A DNA stretch of 27,445 nt. It comes from Bacillota bacterium. GTDB taxonomy: Bacteria > Eremiobacterota > SpSt-956 > JAKJGF01. Under the pieces are notes generated by a model. That model did no database searches, had not been told where the DNA came from, and saw only the letters and a program-made list of their open reading frames with translations. The position numbers were made by a program, and so were the translations under genes. The DNA lies in assembly GCA_029555925.1 (NCBI GenBank), contig JAKPQU010000034.1, forward strand, positions 1 to 27,445, in the 5' to 3' direction. Below are positions 1 through 6,717 of this stretch, piece by piece; position 1 is the stretch's first letter, and each line of letters begins with the position of its first letter.

Positions 1-27
1 GTATTTCATAACTTATTAGAATTTAAG
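1..27 (+). repeat. Flank module Z, copy 1
   Basis: This 27-bp AT-rich module reads from gtatttcata to the atttaag just before the first heptamer array. The same sequence, reverse complemented, is at 11140-11166, again next to a heptamer array and a B module. It therefore forms the outer edge of a composite repeat, Z-array-B. The true outer end may lie left of the window. Confidence 0.75.
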
Positions 28-31
28 TCAT

Positions 32-102
32 CGTGACGCGTAACGCGTGACGCGTGACGGGTTTAATCCCTGCGCATCACGCATTACGCTTTACGCATTA
101 CG
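32..102. repeat. Heptamer array 1 (two-armed hairpin)
   Basis: Four tandem heptamers of the type CGTGACG/CGTAACG (32-59) are followed by a 13-base spacer and four heptamers of the opposite sense (CGCATCA, CGCATTA, CGCTTTA, CGCATTA; 73-102). The arms are roughly complementary, so the transcript could form a hairpin of about 28 bp with G-U pairs. The unit can be written GTRAYGC on one strand. It resembles in style the STRR heptamer repeats of cyanobacteria; that comparison is from general knowledge. Confidence 0.9.
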
Positions 103-140
103 AGGTCATTATTTATGGATAGTTATGAAACTAACTATAA
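103..140 (+). repeat. Flank module B, copy 1
   Basis: This 38-bp module (aggtcattatttatggatag... to ctaactataa) directly follows array 1. A copy with one difference is at 1103-1140, and a diverged inverse copy is at 11041-11078. All three touch the end of a heptamer array. Confidence 0.8.
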
Positions 141-269
141 TTTGTTTTACAAACAATAAATTAGCCCTTATTTAATGTTTAATTCTATATAAAAAACTAA
201 TTTTTCTTCTCCAGAGCCTGCCAGGCAGAAGTTTTTTACGGATACCATTTTACCTGTTACGGTACTAAG
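139..269 (+). repeat. 131-bp dispersed repeat C, copy 1
   Basis: This stretch matches the reverse complement of 27302-27432 over 131 bp without gaps; I count about 13 differences, so roughly 90% identity. Both copies run inward from a heptamer array side or module B. No reading frame in it looks coding. It contains a small palindrome, gcctgccaggc (217-227). It lies downstream of the mtrB terminator. Confidence 0.8.
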
Positions 270-310
270 CAATCAGACAGGAGATGACAGATAGAAATTT
301 ATACAAAATA

Positions 311-344
311 AAAAGATCAGACTTTCTAAAAAGTCTGATCTTTT
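311..344 (-). terminator. Intrinsic terminator of mtrB
   Basis: A perfect 15-bp stem (311-325 with 330-344) closes a 4-base loop. On the minus strand the loop reads TTAG, and the stem is followed by a T-rich run (tttttatttt). This is a textbook Rho-independent terminator for the mtrB transcript. The loop itself holds a TAG triplet, the last of the GAG/TAG series that starts at the mtrB stop codon. Confidence 0.88.
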
Positions 345-354
345 ATAACCAGAA

Positions 355-430
355 CTACTTTAGCTCGTCTCTGCTCGTCTCTTCTGTTAAATTTCTCTAC
401 TCAACTTATCTAAAATATCTAAAATGTCTA
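355..430 (-). promoter_or_regulatory. Candidate TRAP-binding GAG/TAG triplet array in the mtrB 3' UTR
   Basis: On the minus strand the mtrB stop codon TAG (430-428) begins a series of NAG triplets: TAG at 421 and 412, GAG at 402 and 397 (2-base spacer), GAG at 381, 376, 371 and 366 (three exact 2-base spacers), and TAG at 357. An eleventh TAG is in the terminator loop (328-326). The block GAGacGAGcaGAGacGAG is what TRAP, an 11-subunit ring, binds: (G/U)AG repeats with 2-3 base spacers. The site lies directly upstream of the terminator. A weak alternative hairpin (ucugguu with gaucaga, loop auaaaa) could compete with the terminator stem. Presence of the triplets is seen directly; TRAP binding is inferred. 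Confidence 0.7.
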
Positions 431-670
431 ATCTTTACCGCTTTTAATAATACCGTGTTTCGTGTGAATTTCCGATTTACCGCGGATCTTTATTGCCGAC
501 GTATATTCTGTGAACTGGAATAACATGACTTCACCGTTATCTAGTTTTTCCGTATGATGAAACTTCGTATCTTTGCCGCGGGTGAGGCCTATAATATTGA
601 CACCGTCCTCTAAAGCCCTGACTGCTACATAATCACTGCCGCTTTCTACGTTGCTGTCGGTATGTGACAT
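428..670 (-). CDS. mtrB: Transcription attenuation protein MtrB (TRAP)
   Basis: This 80-residue protein is a full-length trp RNA-binding attenuation protein. It matches the Bacillus protein through the core, including EDGVNIIGLTRG, DTKFHHTEKLD and FTEYTSAIKIRG. In the family, TRAP forms an 11-subunit ring, binds tryptophan between subunits and then wraps RNA carrying GAG/UAG repeats. The RNA-contacting residues Lys37, Lys56 and Arg58 of the Bacillus protein correspond here to Lys42, Lys61 and Arg63, all kept. The N-terminus is five residues longer. The ATG has an upstream AAAGGA. The gene stands alone, with its own consensus promoter and terminator. Its 3' UTR carries a candidate TRAP site, which suggests self-control or a sponge. 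No trp gene and no anti-TRAP gene is in the window. Confidence 0.95.
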   Translation of the reverse strand: MSHTDSNVESGSDYVAVRALEDGVNIIGLTRGKDTKFHHTEKLDNGEVMLFQFTEYTSAIKIRGKSEIHTKHGIIKSGKD

Positions 671-717
671 ATTTTATCCTTTCGATAATTATATTCTGTA
701 ATGGAAATAATTTTATA

Positions 718-746
718 ATTATAATAGGCTTTGTATTTACTGTCAA
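718..746 (-). promoter_or_regulatory. Consensus sigma-70 promoter of mtrB
   Basis: On the minus strand TTGACA (746-741) and TATAAT (723-718) are separated by exactly 17 bases, a perfect match to the housekeeping consensus. Transcription would begin near 711, giving a leader of about 40 bases before the ATG at 670. I see no GAG/TAG series in this leader, so any TRAP feedback would act at the 3' end rather than the 5' end. Confidence 0.9.
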
Positions 747-819
747 GTATTGGTTATTTCCCAGCAGCGGCTATATTTTTTTGCATAGAAAGTTATACTA
801 TTTAGCTTTAGACATAGTA

Positions 820-969
820 GTCTGCCTGCCTGGTGTTCCGGAGAAAAAAATATCACGGCAGCACAGGTATATTTTATTGAATTATAATGTAAACTAGCAT
901 GATATAAGCTGTAACTGTTATAAACGTTCCGGTTTAGATTTTTTTCGGAGGAGCATCAGGCAGGCAGAC
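820..969. repeat. Inverted-repeat element of about 150 bp
   Basis: Arms of 31 bp at 820-850 and 939-969 are inverted copies, 26 of 31 positions matching, with the outermost 13 bp (gtctgcctgcctg) identical. The 88 bp between are AT-rich and non-coding. It may be a miniature inverted-repeat element or a structured RNA. It lies between the mtrB promoter and module D. Confidence 0.55.
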
Positions 970-1028
970 GGTATTTACCTATTATTCAAATTATTCAGTT
1001 TAATTAAAGCAATTTGGTATTACATTAT

Positions 1029-1058
1029 ACTGACCTGAGCATAAGCATGTAATAAAAG
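1029..1058 (+). repeat. Flank module D, copy 1
   Basis: These 30 bp (actgacctgagcataagcat... to aaaagt) recur without change at 23530-23559. In both places the module is followed within about 10 bases by a heptamer array. It is not a tRNA or a known riboswitch motif that I recognise. Confidence 0.8.
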
Positions 1059-1067
1059 TTTTCCTCC

Positions 1068-1102
1068 CGTCACGCGTTACGCATTACGCTTTACGCATCA
1101 CG
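1068..1102. repeat. Heptamer array 2
   Basis: Five tandem heptamers (CGTCACG, CGTTACG, CATTACG, CTTTACG, CATCACG) are flanked on the left by module D and on the right by module B. This is the same B module as after array 1, but with a different left partner. Only one arm of the hairpin is present here. Confidence 0.88.
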
Positions 1103-1140
1103 AGGTCATTATTTATGGATAGTTATCAAACTAACTATAA
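1103..1140 (+). repeat. Flank module B, copy 2
   Basis: The 38 bp are identical to 103-140 except for one base (a C for G in the tatgaaa segment). It lies upstream of the two-component operon. The rest of the gene-free stretch up to 1403 holds only the hairpin at 1271-1310 and a weak promoter-like pair (TTGTAA 1339-1344, TAAAAT 1361-1366, 16-base spacer). Confidence 0.78.
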
Positions 1141-1270
1141 AATACCTTCAATGTCTTTTTATTCTCTGAGAACGAGATATATTGTTATGCAGGTTATGAT
1201 TTTGATTCTTATGGCAATAAGTTATCATATGTCTGTTAATTATATTGCTGGATGAGATGTGAACATAATA

Positions 1271-1310
1271 TCTGGCTGTTCCGTATTTTTTCAGTTTCCG
1301 GGCAGCCAGA
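1271..1310. terminator. Hairpin resembling an intrinsic terminator
   Basis: An 8-bp stem, tctggctg (1271-1278) with cagccaga (1303-1310), encloses 24 bases and is followed on the plus strand by atattttta. It could end a transcript entering from the repeat region or act as a leader hairpin of the two-component operon. There is no gene just upstream on this strand, so its role is unclear. Confidence 0.4.
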
Positions 1311-1403
1311 ATATTTTTATAAATACCATTTTTTCACTTTGTAATTTTCTATTCCTGTGTTAAAATTGAAAATAAAATTATGCAAAATGAGGAGTGTCGC
1401 AGG

Positions 1404-2084
1404 TTGAAAGTTATAATAATAGATGATGATGAAGAATTATTGAATCTGCTGGACGAATATCTTTCGAACAAGGGACTTGAGATATGCAAGGTAAATTCAG
1501 GCGTGAAAGCCCTGGAGATGCTTGAAAAAGAGCATTTTGATATGGCAATTCTGGATATAATGATGCCCGGTATGGATGGACTCGAGGTTTTGAAACACAT
1601 AAACACTGATTTCAGCTATCTTCCTGTTATTATGCTGACAGCCATGGGAGGAGAACCGGACAGGGTTATAGGATTGGAACTGGGAGCTGATGATTATATA
1701 GCAAAACCTTTCAGTTCGAGAGAATTATTTGCAAGAATTAAAGCCATTGTGAGAAGACAGGAAAAAGTTTTAAAAAATGAACATTCATTGCCTTCCGGTA
1801 CAATAAAAATTGATCTGGAAAAAAGAGACGTTATAAAAAATGGCAAAAACGTAGAACTGTCGTCTGTTGAATTTGATGTGCTGAATATTTTAGTACAGAA
1901 TAAAGGCATAGTTCTGTCAAGGGACCGTCTTATGGATCTTGCAAGGGGAAAAGATTTTATGGCTTTTGACCGTTCTATGGATGTTCATATAAGTCATTTA
2001 AGGCAAAAACTGGAAAATGATCCGAAAAATCCCGCTCTTATAAAAACTGTGTGGGGAGTCGGATATATTTATACTGGAGGCTAG
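1404..2084 (+). CDS. OmpR/PhoB-family response regulator
   Basis: The protein has an N-terminal receiver domain and a C-terminal winged-helix DNA-binding domain. With the start chosen here (226 residues), the acidic pair is in VIIIDDDEE. The phosphoacceptor is Asp51 in AILDIMMPGMDG, and the conserved Thr79 and Lys101 (DYIAKPFS) are present. The effector domain ends in HISHLRQKLENDP and VWGVGYIY, typical of the family. I chose TTG at 1404 because GAGGAG (1389-1394) lies 9 bases upstream. The in-frame ATG at 1380 has no Shine-Dalgarno and would add eight residues outside the fold. The histidine kinase begins just after the stop, so the two are translationally linked. The stimulus is unknown. 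Confidence 0.93.
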   Translation: MKVIIIDDDEELLNLLDEYLSNKGLEICKVNSGVKALEMLEKEHFDMAILDIMMPGMDGLEVLKHINTDFSYLPVIMLTAMGGEPDRVIGLELGADDYIAKPFSSRELFARIKAIVRRQEKVLKNEHSLPSGTIKIDLEKRDVIKNGKNVELSSVEFDVLNILVQNKGIVLSRDRLMDLARGKDFMAFDRSMDVHISHLRQKLENDPKNPALIKTVWGVGYIYTGG

Positions 2085-2087
2085 ACT

Positions 2088-3125
2088 CTGCTTAAATTAG
2101 CTAAATTACATATTAAATTATATTTTTGTTTTTTTTCTATTATTTTTGTTACCTTTCTCTGTGTCTCGATAATTTTTGCCTGTACTATGGAGCATCGTGC
2201 CGGAATAACCGGTGATATAAAGCAGTTTTTTACGGGATTATTAATGTTATCTATCATATTGTTTATAAGTGTCTATCCCCTTGCCATATACCTGACAAAA
2301 CCTCTGGAAAAGCTTACGAGAAAGACTGTTGAATTTTCTCTTGAAACATGCACAAATATAAAGAAAGATGTTATAAATAAAGATGAAGGTGACGAAATCT
2401 CAAAATTGAACAGAGCTTTTTCATATATGGAAGATGAGCTTCGTGCTATGCTTGAAGCAAAAAAAGAACTGATTTTATATGTTGCCCATGAACTTGGCAC
2501 TCCTCTGAGCAGAATAAGTGTTGCAGTAGAGATTATTGAAGAACAGCTTGAAGAAGGGAAAAATCCGTCTGTAAAAACAATACAGGATATTTCCAGAAAT
2601 ATTAAGGAAATGTCCGTTTTACTCAAGGAATTGCTGGATTTATCTCGCATGGATACTAAAGATTATAAGCTGGATGTAAAACCTTCCGATGTAGAAAAAA
2701 TTCTGGATGAAGTCATAGAGAGTTTTAAGATTATGACAGACAGACAGAATATTTCTATAAATATTAGAAAAGAAGGAGATTTACACAATGTATCTGTAGA
2801 TTCTGAGAAGATATCCAGAGTCTTCTACAATATCCTCTCCAATGCAATCAAATACTCCCCCTGTGACAGTGAAATCGACATAATTTTGAAAAGAGAAGGT
2901 GAAAATTTTTCTGTTTCTGTAAAGGATAAAGGCCATGGTATTTTAAAAGAAAATGCGGAAAAAATATTTGAGCCTTTTTTCAGGGAAGACCCTTCCAGAA
3001 CAAGAAAAACCGGCGGTACAGGCCTTGGCCTTGCTATTACCCGCAAGATAATATCACTTCACGGTGGTACTATATGGGTTGAAAATCCCGGAGAACCGGG
3101 GGCTGTTATAACATTTAAGATTTAA
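2088..3125 (+). CDS. Sensor histidine kinase, membrane-bound, HAMP
   Basis: This is the partner of the preceding regulator. I place the start at CTG 2088, 3 bases past the regulator stop, with GGAGG (2076-2080) 7 bases ahead; the product is then 345 residues. Starting at ATG 2187 would cut off the first membrane helix (IKLYFCFFSIIFVTFLCV...). The fold then reads: helix 1, a short external loop of about 20 residues, helix 2 (LLMLSIILFISVY), HAMP, HisKA with His134 in VAHELGTPLSR, N box FYNILSNAIKYSP, G1 KDKGHGI, F box IFEPFF and G2 GGTGLGLAI. The H box has Gly where Arg is common. With so small a sensor loop, the signal may be sensed in the membrane or by a partner. Confidence 0.9.
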   Translation: MLKLAKLHIKLYFCFFSIIFVTFLCVSIIFACTMEHRAGITGDIKQFFTGLLMLSIILFISVYPLAIYLTKPLEKLTRKTVEFSLETCTNIKKDVINKDEGDEISKLNRAFSYMEDELRAMLEAKKELILYVAHELGTPLSRISVAVEIIEEQLEEGKNPSVKTIQDISRNIKEMSVLLKELLDLSRMDTKDYKLDVKPSDVEKILDEVIESFKIMTDRQNISINIRKEGDLHNVSVDSEKISRVFYNILSNAIKYSPCDSEIDIILKREGENFSVSVKDKGHGILKENAEKIFEPFFREDPSRTRKTGGTGLGLAITRKIISLHGGTIWVENPGEPGAVITFKI

Positions 3126-3216
3126 TACTGTTACCCATATGTTACTCGTATTTTAACCTCTCTGATTTTATATTTATATTAACCTTAAAAAATATAATAT
3201 AGAGGAGGTACATGTT

Positions 3217-3633
3217 ATGCAGAGTTATAACAAAGTTATTCTGGTAGGAAGACTTACGAGGGATCCTGAGATTAAATATGTCCTTGGAGGTGTTCCATTA
3301 AGCAAATATGTTATTGCTGTAGAAAGGCCATACAAAAATTCTGAAGGAGGGAGGGACACTGATTTTTTGAAAATAACCTGCTGGAGGAAACTGGCAGAAT
3401 TTTCAAAGAAGTACCTCACTAAAGGTAAACTTGTTCTTGTAGAAGGCATGCTTCAGGAAGAAAAATATGAAAAAGACGGACAGATTCGCTATTTCACACA
3501 GGTACATGCAGATCATATAGAATTTATGAGTCCGAAAGACAATAATTTTACCTTGGCACCTGATGATGTGAGTGAAGAATTTGTTAAAGCCTACGACACA
3601 GGTGATTTAAATCTTGAGGAAATACCTTTCTAA
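3217..3633 (+). CDS. ssb: Single-stranded DNA-binding protein
   Basis: The 138-residue protein has the OB fold of bacterial SSB: N-terminal NKVILVGRLTRDPE, then FLKITCWRKLAEF and KGKLVLVEGMLQEEKYEKDG. The acidic C-terminal tail ends in EEIPF, the tip that in the family recruits replication and repair partners. The linker is short, so the protein is smaller than many SSBs. A strong GAGGAGG precedes the ATG. It is not next to rpsF or rpsR, where the housekeeping ssb often lies, so it may be a second copy. It follows the two-component pair by 91 bp and has its own terminator. Confidence 0.95.
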   Translation: MQSYNKVILVGRLTRDPEIKYVLGGVPLSKYVIAVERPYKNSEGGRDTDFLKITCWRKLAEFSKKYLTKGKLVLVEGMLQEEKYEKDGQIRYFTQVHADHIEFMSPKDNNFTLAPDDVSEEFVKAYDTGDLNLEEIPF

Positions 3634-3649
3634 TTCTCTCTCTAAATTT

Positions 3650-3691
3650 ATAAGGCAACAGGCAAAATTTTACCTGTTGCCTTATGTTTTT
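3650..3691 (+). terminator. Intrinsic terminator after ssb
   Basis: A perfect 13-bp stem (3650-3662 with 3673-3685, ataaggcaacagg) with a 10-base loop is followed by gtttttta. It ends the ssb transcript 16 bases after the stop codon. Confidence 0.9.
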
Positions 3692-3783
3692 TACGATAGA
3701 ACTTTATAAAAATATTGCATTAATCCTGATTTTTTATTATAATTATTATCTACTATTTTACGTCAGTTCATAAGCAATCCTCG

Positions 3784-3811
3784 CGTCACGCGTTATGCGT
3801 CACGCGTTACG
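3784..3811. repeat. Heptamer array 3
   Basis: Four units, CGTCACG, CGTTATG, CGTCACG and CGTTACG, lie just upstream of the Shine-Dalgarno of the molybdenum hydroxylase gene (AGGAGGG near 3826). This copy is single-armed and has none of the Z, B, C or D modules. Confidence 0.88.
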
Positions 3812-3838
3812 AAATAAAAAAATCTAGGAGGGACACAT

Positions 3839-6160
3839 ATGGAGTTTCAGTGTATCGGGAAATCTGTTCTCAGAACAGATGCCTACGACAAGGTTACAGG
3901 TAGAGCCCTTTTTACCGCAGATATAAAGCTTCCGGGGATGCTTTATGCCAAAATACTCCGGGGAGAACATGGCCATGCTAAAATTATATCGATAGATACT
4001 TCAGAAGCAGAAGCTATGCCCGGTGTAAGAAAAATTGTTACAGGCCAGGGGTGTACTATGCTTTTCGGTGCCTGTATAAAGGATCAGCCGCCTCTTGCAA
4101 CGGATAAGGTAAGACATGCAGGTGAAGGTGTCGCTGCAGTCATTGCAGAAACGGAAAAAGAGGCTGAAGAGGCCATGAAGAAAATAAAAGTTGTCTATGA
4201 ACCACTGCCTCATGTGATAGACCCTCTGGAAGCAGTGGCAGAAGGTGCCCCCATTATTCATGAAAGAAACCATGAATACGAAAGAGTTCCCGGTTTCCCT
4301 CCTGTAAAAGGAACAAATATATTCCATCACTATAAACTCAGAAAAGGTGATACGGAAAAAGGTTTTAAAGAATCAGAAGTGACAGTGGAAGAAAATTTTT
4401 ATTATCCCCTCATAAGTCATGTACAGATGGAACCCCATGCCTGTATCTCCTGGTGGGACTCTCCGACAAGTGTCCATATATGGGCAAGCACACAGGCACC
4501 TTTTCTGGTAAGAGAAATAGTCTCCCAGATGTTTCATATACCAATGGCAAACATAAAGGTAGAAGCTCCATATCTCGGCGGTGGCTTCGGAGGTAAATCC
4601 GATGTTGTTATAGAACCTATGTGTGCCTATATATCCAGATTCGTTCCTGGCCACCCTGTGAAACTCGTTCTTACAAGAAAAGAAGCTTTCACCAGTTCTC
4701 TTGTAGGAAGGGGAATGAGAGGTAAAATAAAAATAGGCGCTAAAAAAGACGGAAAACTTGTGGCACTTGAAGCTTCTCTTTATTATGCAGACGGTGCCTA
4801 TGGCGATACAGGCTGTAATGTGGTTACTGCCTCGGGTTTTGTGGCTACAGGGCCATATGAATATGAACACTGTAAAATAGACTGTTACGGTGTTTATACC
4901 AACAGTCCTCCCGTAGGTGCCTACCGCGGTTACGGTCATCCGGAAGCCCATCTTATGACGGAAAGGGCAATGAATATTCTTGCAGAAAAACTCGGTATGA
5001 CCCACCAGGAACTTATGAGAAAGAATTTTCTCTGTGACGGTAAAGAAAATGCACTGGGACAGATTATAAGACCTGGAAACGGAAACCTCTATAAATGTCT
5101 TGAAGAGGTGGAACGTGCTCTTTATGAAAAACCCCTTCCGAAAGAAGATGAAAATTTTGTCTATGGCCGTGGAATAGCTTCTTTTATGAAGACTCCTATG
5201 ATGGTTCCCAATGCTTCTTCAGGAGCAATTCTTAGAATGTGTGAAGACGGTTCCTTTAATATCAGCATAAGCGGTATTGAAATGGGGCAGGGCTGTCAGA
5301 CAGTTCTTTCCCAGATTGCAGCGGAAACTCTTAAAGTTCCTATAGAGAAGATAAATATTTCCAAATATGTAGATACACAGTATTCTCCCTATGAATGGCA
5401 GACTGTGGGTTCCATAACTACATACCGTGCGGGAAATGCCGTAATTCAGGCATGTAACAGAGCCATAGAGAAAATGCTTCAGAGTGTTTCCCTGCTCCAT
5501 CACAGACCTGTGGAAGACCTTAAATATGAAGGGGAATTTATAACCTCTAAAAGCGATCTAAATCTGAAGGTTGAATGTAAGAAACTTGCCCAGTCATATC
5601 TTGCTCCTGACGGACACGGCGTGGGAGAACAGATTACTTCTACCGGTTCTCATCTTATAAGAAATGTTCAATTCCCTGATGCTACTACAGGAAGAGGTAA
5701 CTGTGCCGGTTCATGGACCTATGCCTGTGAAGGGGCAGAGGTTAAAGTCAATAAAAAAACCGGTGATATAGATGTTACACACCTGGCTATTGCCATAGAC
5801 CTTGGTAAAGCTCTTAACCCGGAACTTGCAAGGATTCAGATGTTAGGCGGTATGATGATGGGCTATGGTGCCACCTTTACGGAAGAACTTCTCTTTGATG
5901 ATAAAGGGAGGATTAAAAATGCAAATCTCAATCAGTATAAGATACCGAAATTATCTCACGTGCCAGAGAAATTCACCGTGAAATTTGTGGAAACACCTGA
6001 TGAAGGAGGGCCTTACGGCGCGAGATGTATTGCAGAACATCCCATTATAGGCATACCTCCTGCAGTATTGAATGCAATTAAAGATGCTACAGGAGTAGAT
6101 TTGTTTGAAATTCCTGTAAAACCTAAGGTTTTATTAGAAAAAATGGGAGGGGTTGAATAA
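3839..6160 (+). CDS. Molybdopterin-binding subunit of a xanthine dehydrogenase-family hydroxylase
   Basis: This 773-residue protein is the large subunit of the xanthine/aldehyde oxidoreductase family, which hydroxylates purines, aldehydes or N-heterocycles with water-derived oxygen. The hammerhead domain covers about residues 15-125 and the molybdopterin domains the rest. GGGFGGK (247-253), GAYRGYGHPEA with Arg363, and GIEMGQGCQ are the usual cofactor-binding motifs. The catalytic glutamate is probably Glu733 in GARCIAEHP, where relatives have VGEPP. There is no FAD or 2Fe-2S domain in the chain. The 2Fe-2S subunit follows with a one-base overlap (TAATG). No FAD subunit is nearby, so electrons may pass to an outside acceptor. 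The substrate cannot be read from sequence. The ATG has AGGAGGG upstream. Confidence 0.92.
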   Translation: MEFQCIGKSVLRTDAYDKVTGRALFTADIKLPGMLYAKILRGEHGHAKIISIDTSEAEAMPGVRKIVTGQGCTMLFGACIKDQPPLATDKVRHAGEGVAAVIAETEKEAEEAMKKIKVVYEPLPHVIDPLEAVAEGAPIIHERNHEYERVPGFPPVKGTNIFHHYKLRKGDTEKGFKESEVTVEENFYYPLISHVQMEPHACISWWDSPTSVHIWASTQAPFLVREIVSQMFHIPMANIKVEAPYLGGGFGGKSDVVIEPMCAYISRFVPGHPVKLVLTRKEAFTSSLVGRGMRGKIKIGAKKDGKLVALEASLYYADGAYGDTGCNVVTASGFVATGPYEYEHCKIDCYGVYTNSPPVGAYRGYGHPEAHLMTERAMNILAEKLGMTHQELMRKNFLCDGKENALGQIIRPGNGNLYKCLEEVERALYEKPLPKEDENFVYGRGIASFMKTPMMVPNASSGAILRMCEDGSFNISISGIEMGQGCQTVLSQIAAETLKVPIEKINISKYVDTQYSPYEWQTVGSITTYRAGNAVIQACNRAIEKMLQSVSLLHHRPVEDLKYEGEFITSKSDLNLKVECKKLAQSYLAPDGHGVGEQITSTGSHLIRNVQFPDATTGRGNCAGSWTYACEGAEVKVNKKTGDIDVTHLAIAIDLGKALNPELARIQMLGGMMMGYGATFTEELLFDDKGRIKNANLNQYKIPKLSHVPEKFTVKFVETPDEGGPYGARCIAEHPIIGIPPAVLNAIKDATGVDLFEIPVKPKVLLEKMGGVE

Positions 6161-6627
6161 TGACTACTATAAGTTTAAAAGTAAACGGTAAAGATTACAG
6201 AGTTCATGTTGATGATAAGACAATGCTTCTTGATGTTTTACGGGAAAAACTGAATCTGACCGGTACTAAAAACGGCTGCGGTCAGGGTGCCTGCGGCACA
6301 TGTACCGTAGTCATGGATGGTGAAGCGGTAAGAAGCTGTATCGTTAAAGCCGTTAAAGCAGACGGCAAAGAAATTCTCACTATTGAAGGCCTGGCAGACG
6401 GTGTAAAGCTTCATCCCATACAGGATGCTTTTATTAAAGCAGGAGCAGTTCAATGCGGTTTTTGTACCCCCGGCTATATAATGACTCTCTATGCACTTTT
6501 AAAAAAGAATCCCGATGCTCCCGATGAAGAAATAAAGAAGATACTTGAAAAACATCTCTGCAGGTGTACAGGATATGAGACTATCTGGGAAGGAGCAAAA
6601 CTTGCCCGGAAAATGATGAAAGGGTAA
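6160..6627 (+). CDS. 2Fe-2S subunit of the molybdenum hydroxylase
   Basis: The 155-residue small subunit carries electrons from the molybdenum centre. The plant-type ferredoxin domain has Cys40, Cys45, Cys48 and Cys60 (GCGQGACGTC...). The second, helical 2Fe-2S domain has Cys99, Cys102, Cys134 and Cys136 (QCGFCTPG, CRCTGYE). All eight ligands are present and the length is normal. It is translationally coupled to the large subunit. Its stop codon TAA (6625-6627) lies inside the first heptamer (GTAATGC) of array 4, so the repeat supplies the end of the gene. Confidence 0.95.
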   Translation: MTTISLKVNGKDYRVHVDDKTMLLDVLREKLNLTGTKNGCGQGACGTCTVVMDGEAVRSCIVKAVKADGKEILTIEGLADGVKLHPIQDAFIKAGAVQCGFCTPGYIMTLYALLKKNPDAPDEEIKKILEKHLCRCTGYETIWEGAKLARKMMKG

Positions 6628-6693
6628 TGCGTAATGCGTAATGCGTTAAAGGGTAATTATTCTCCCGTCACGCGTTACGCGTCACGCGTCACG
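6624..6693. repeat. Heptamer array 4 (two-armed hairpin)
   Basis: Three GTAATGC units and one GTTAAAG (6624-6651), a spacer of 14 bases, then CGTCACG, CGTTACG, CGTCACG and CGTCACG (6666-6693). The arms can pair with G-U wobble. The first unit contains the stop codon of the 2Fe-2S subunit, and the array ends 8 bases before the Shine-Dalgarno of the aminopeptidase, so it fills nearly the whole gap. Confidence 0.92.
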
Positions 6694-6717
6694 ATTTTAT
6701 GGAGGTTTAATTGAAAA

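Noticed and set aside
32..102. Regular short repeats that could be taken for a CRISPR array
   Set aside because: The units are contiguous 7-mers without unique spacers of 25-40 bp, arms are inverted, and no cas gene is present.
664..897. Plus-strand reading frame of 77 codons
   Set aside because: It overlaps the mtrB promoter and the inverted repeat, has no ribosome site and a composition set by AT-rich DNA.
1029..1058. Module D as a tRNA or riboswitch fragment
   Set aside because: No cloverleaf or known aptamer motif; it occurs twice only as a neighbour of heptamer arrays.
4373..5005. Long open frame (210 codons) antisense to the molybdenum hydroxylase
   Set aside because: It is the shadow of a well-supported gene with full motif content; no start signal of its own.
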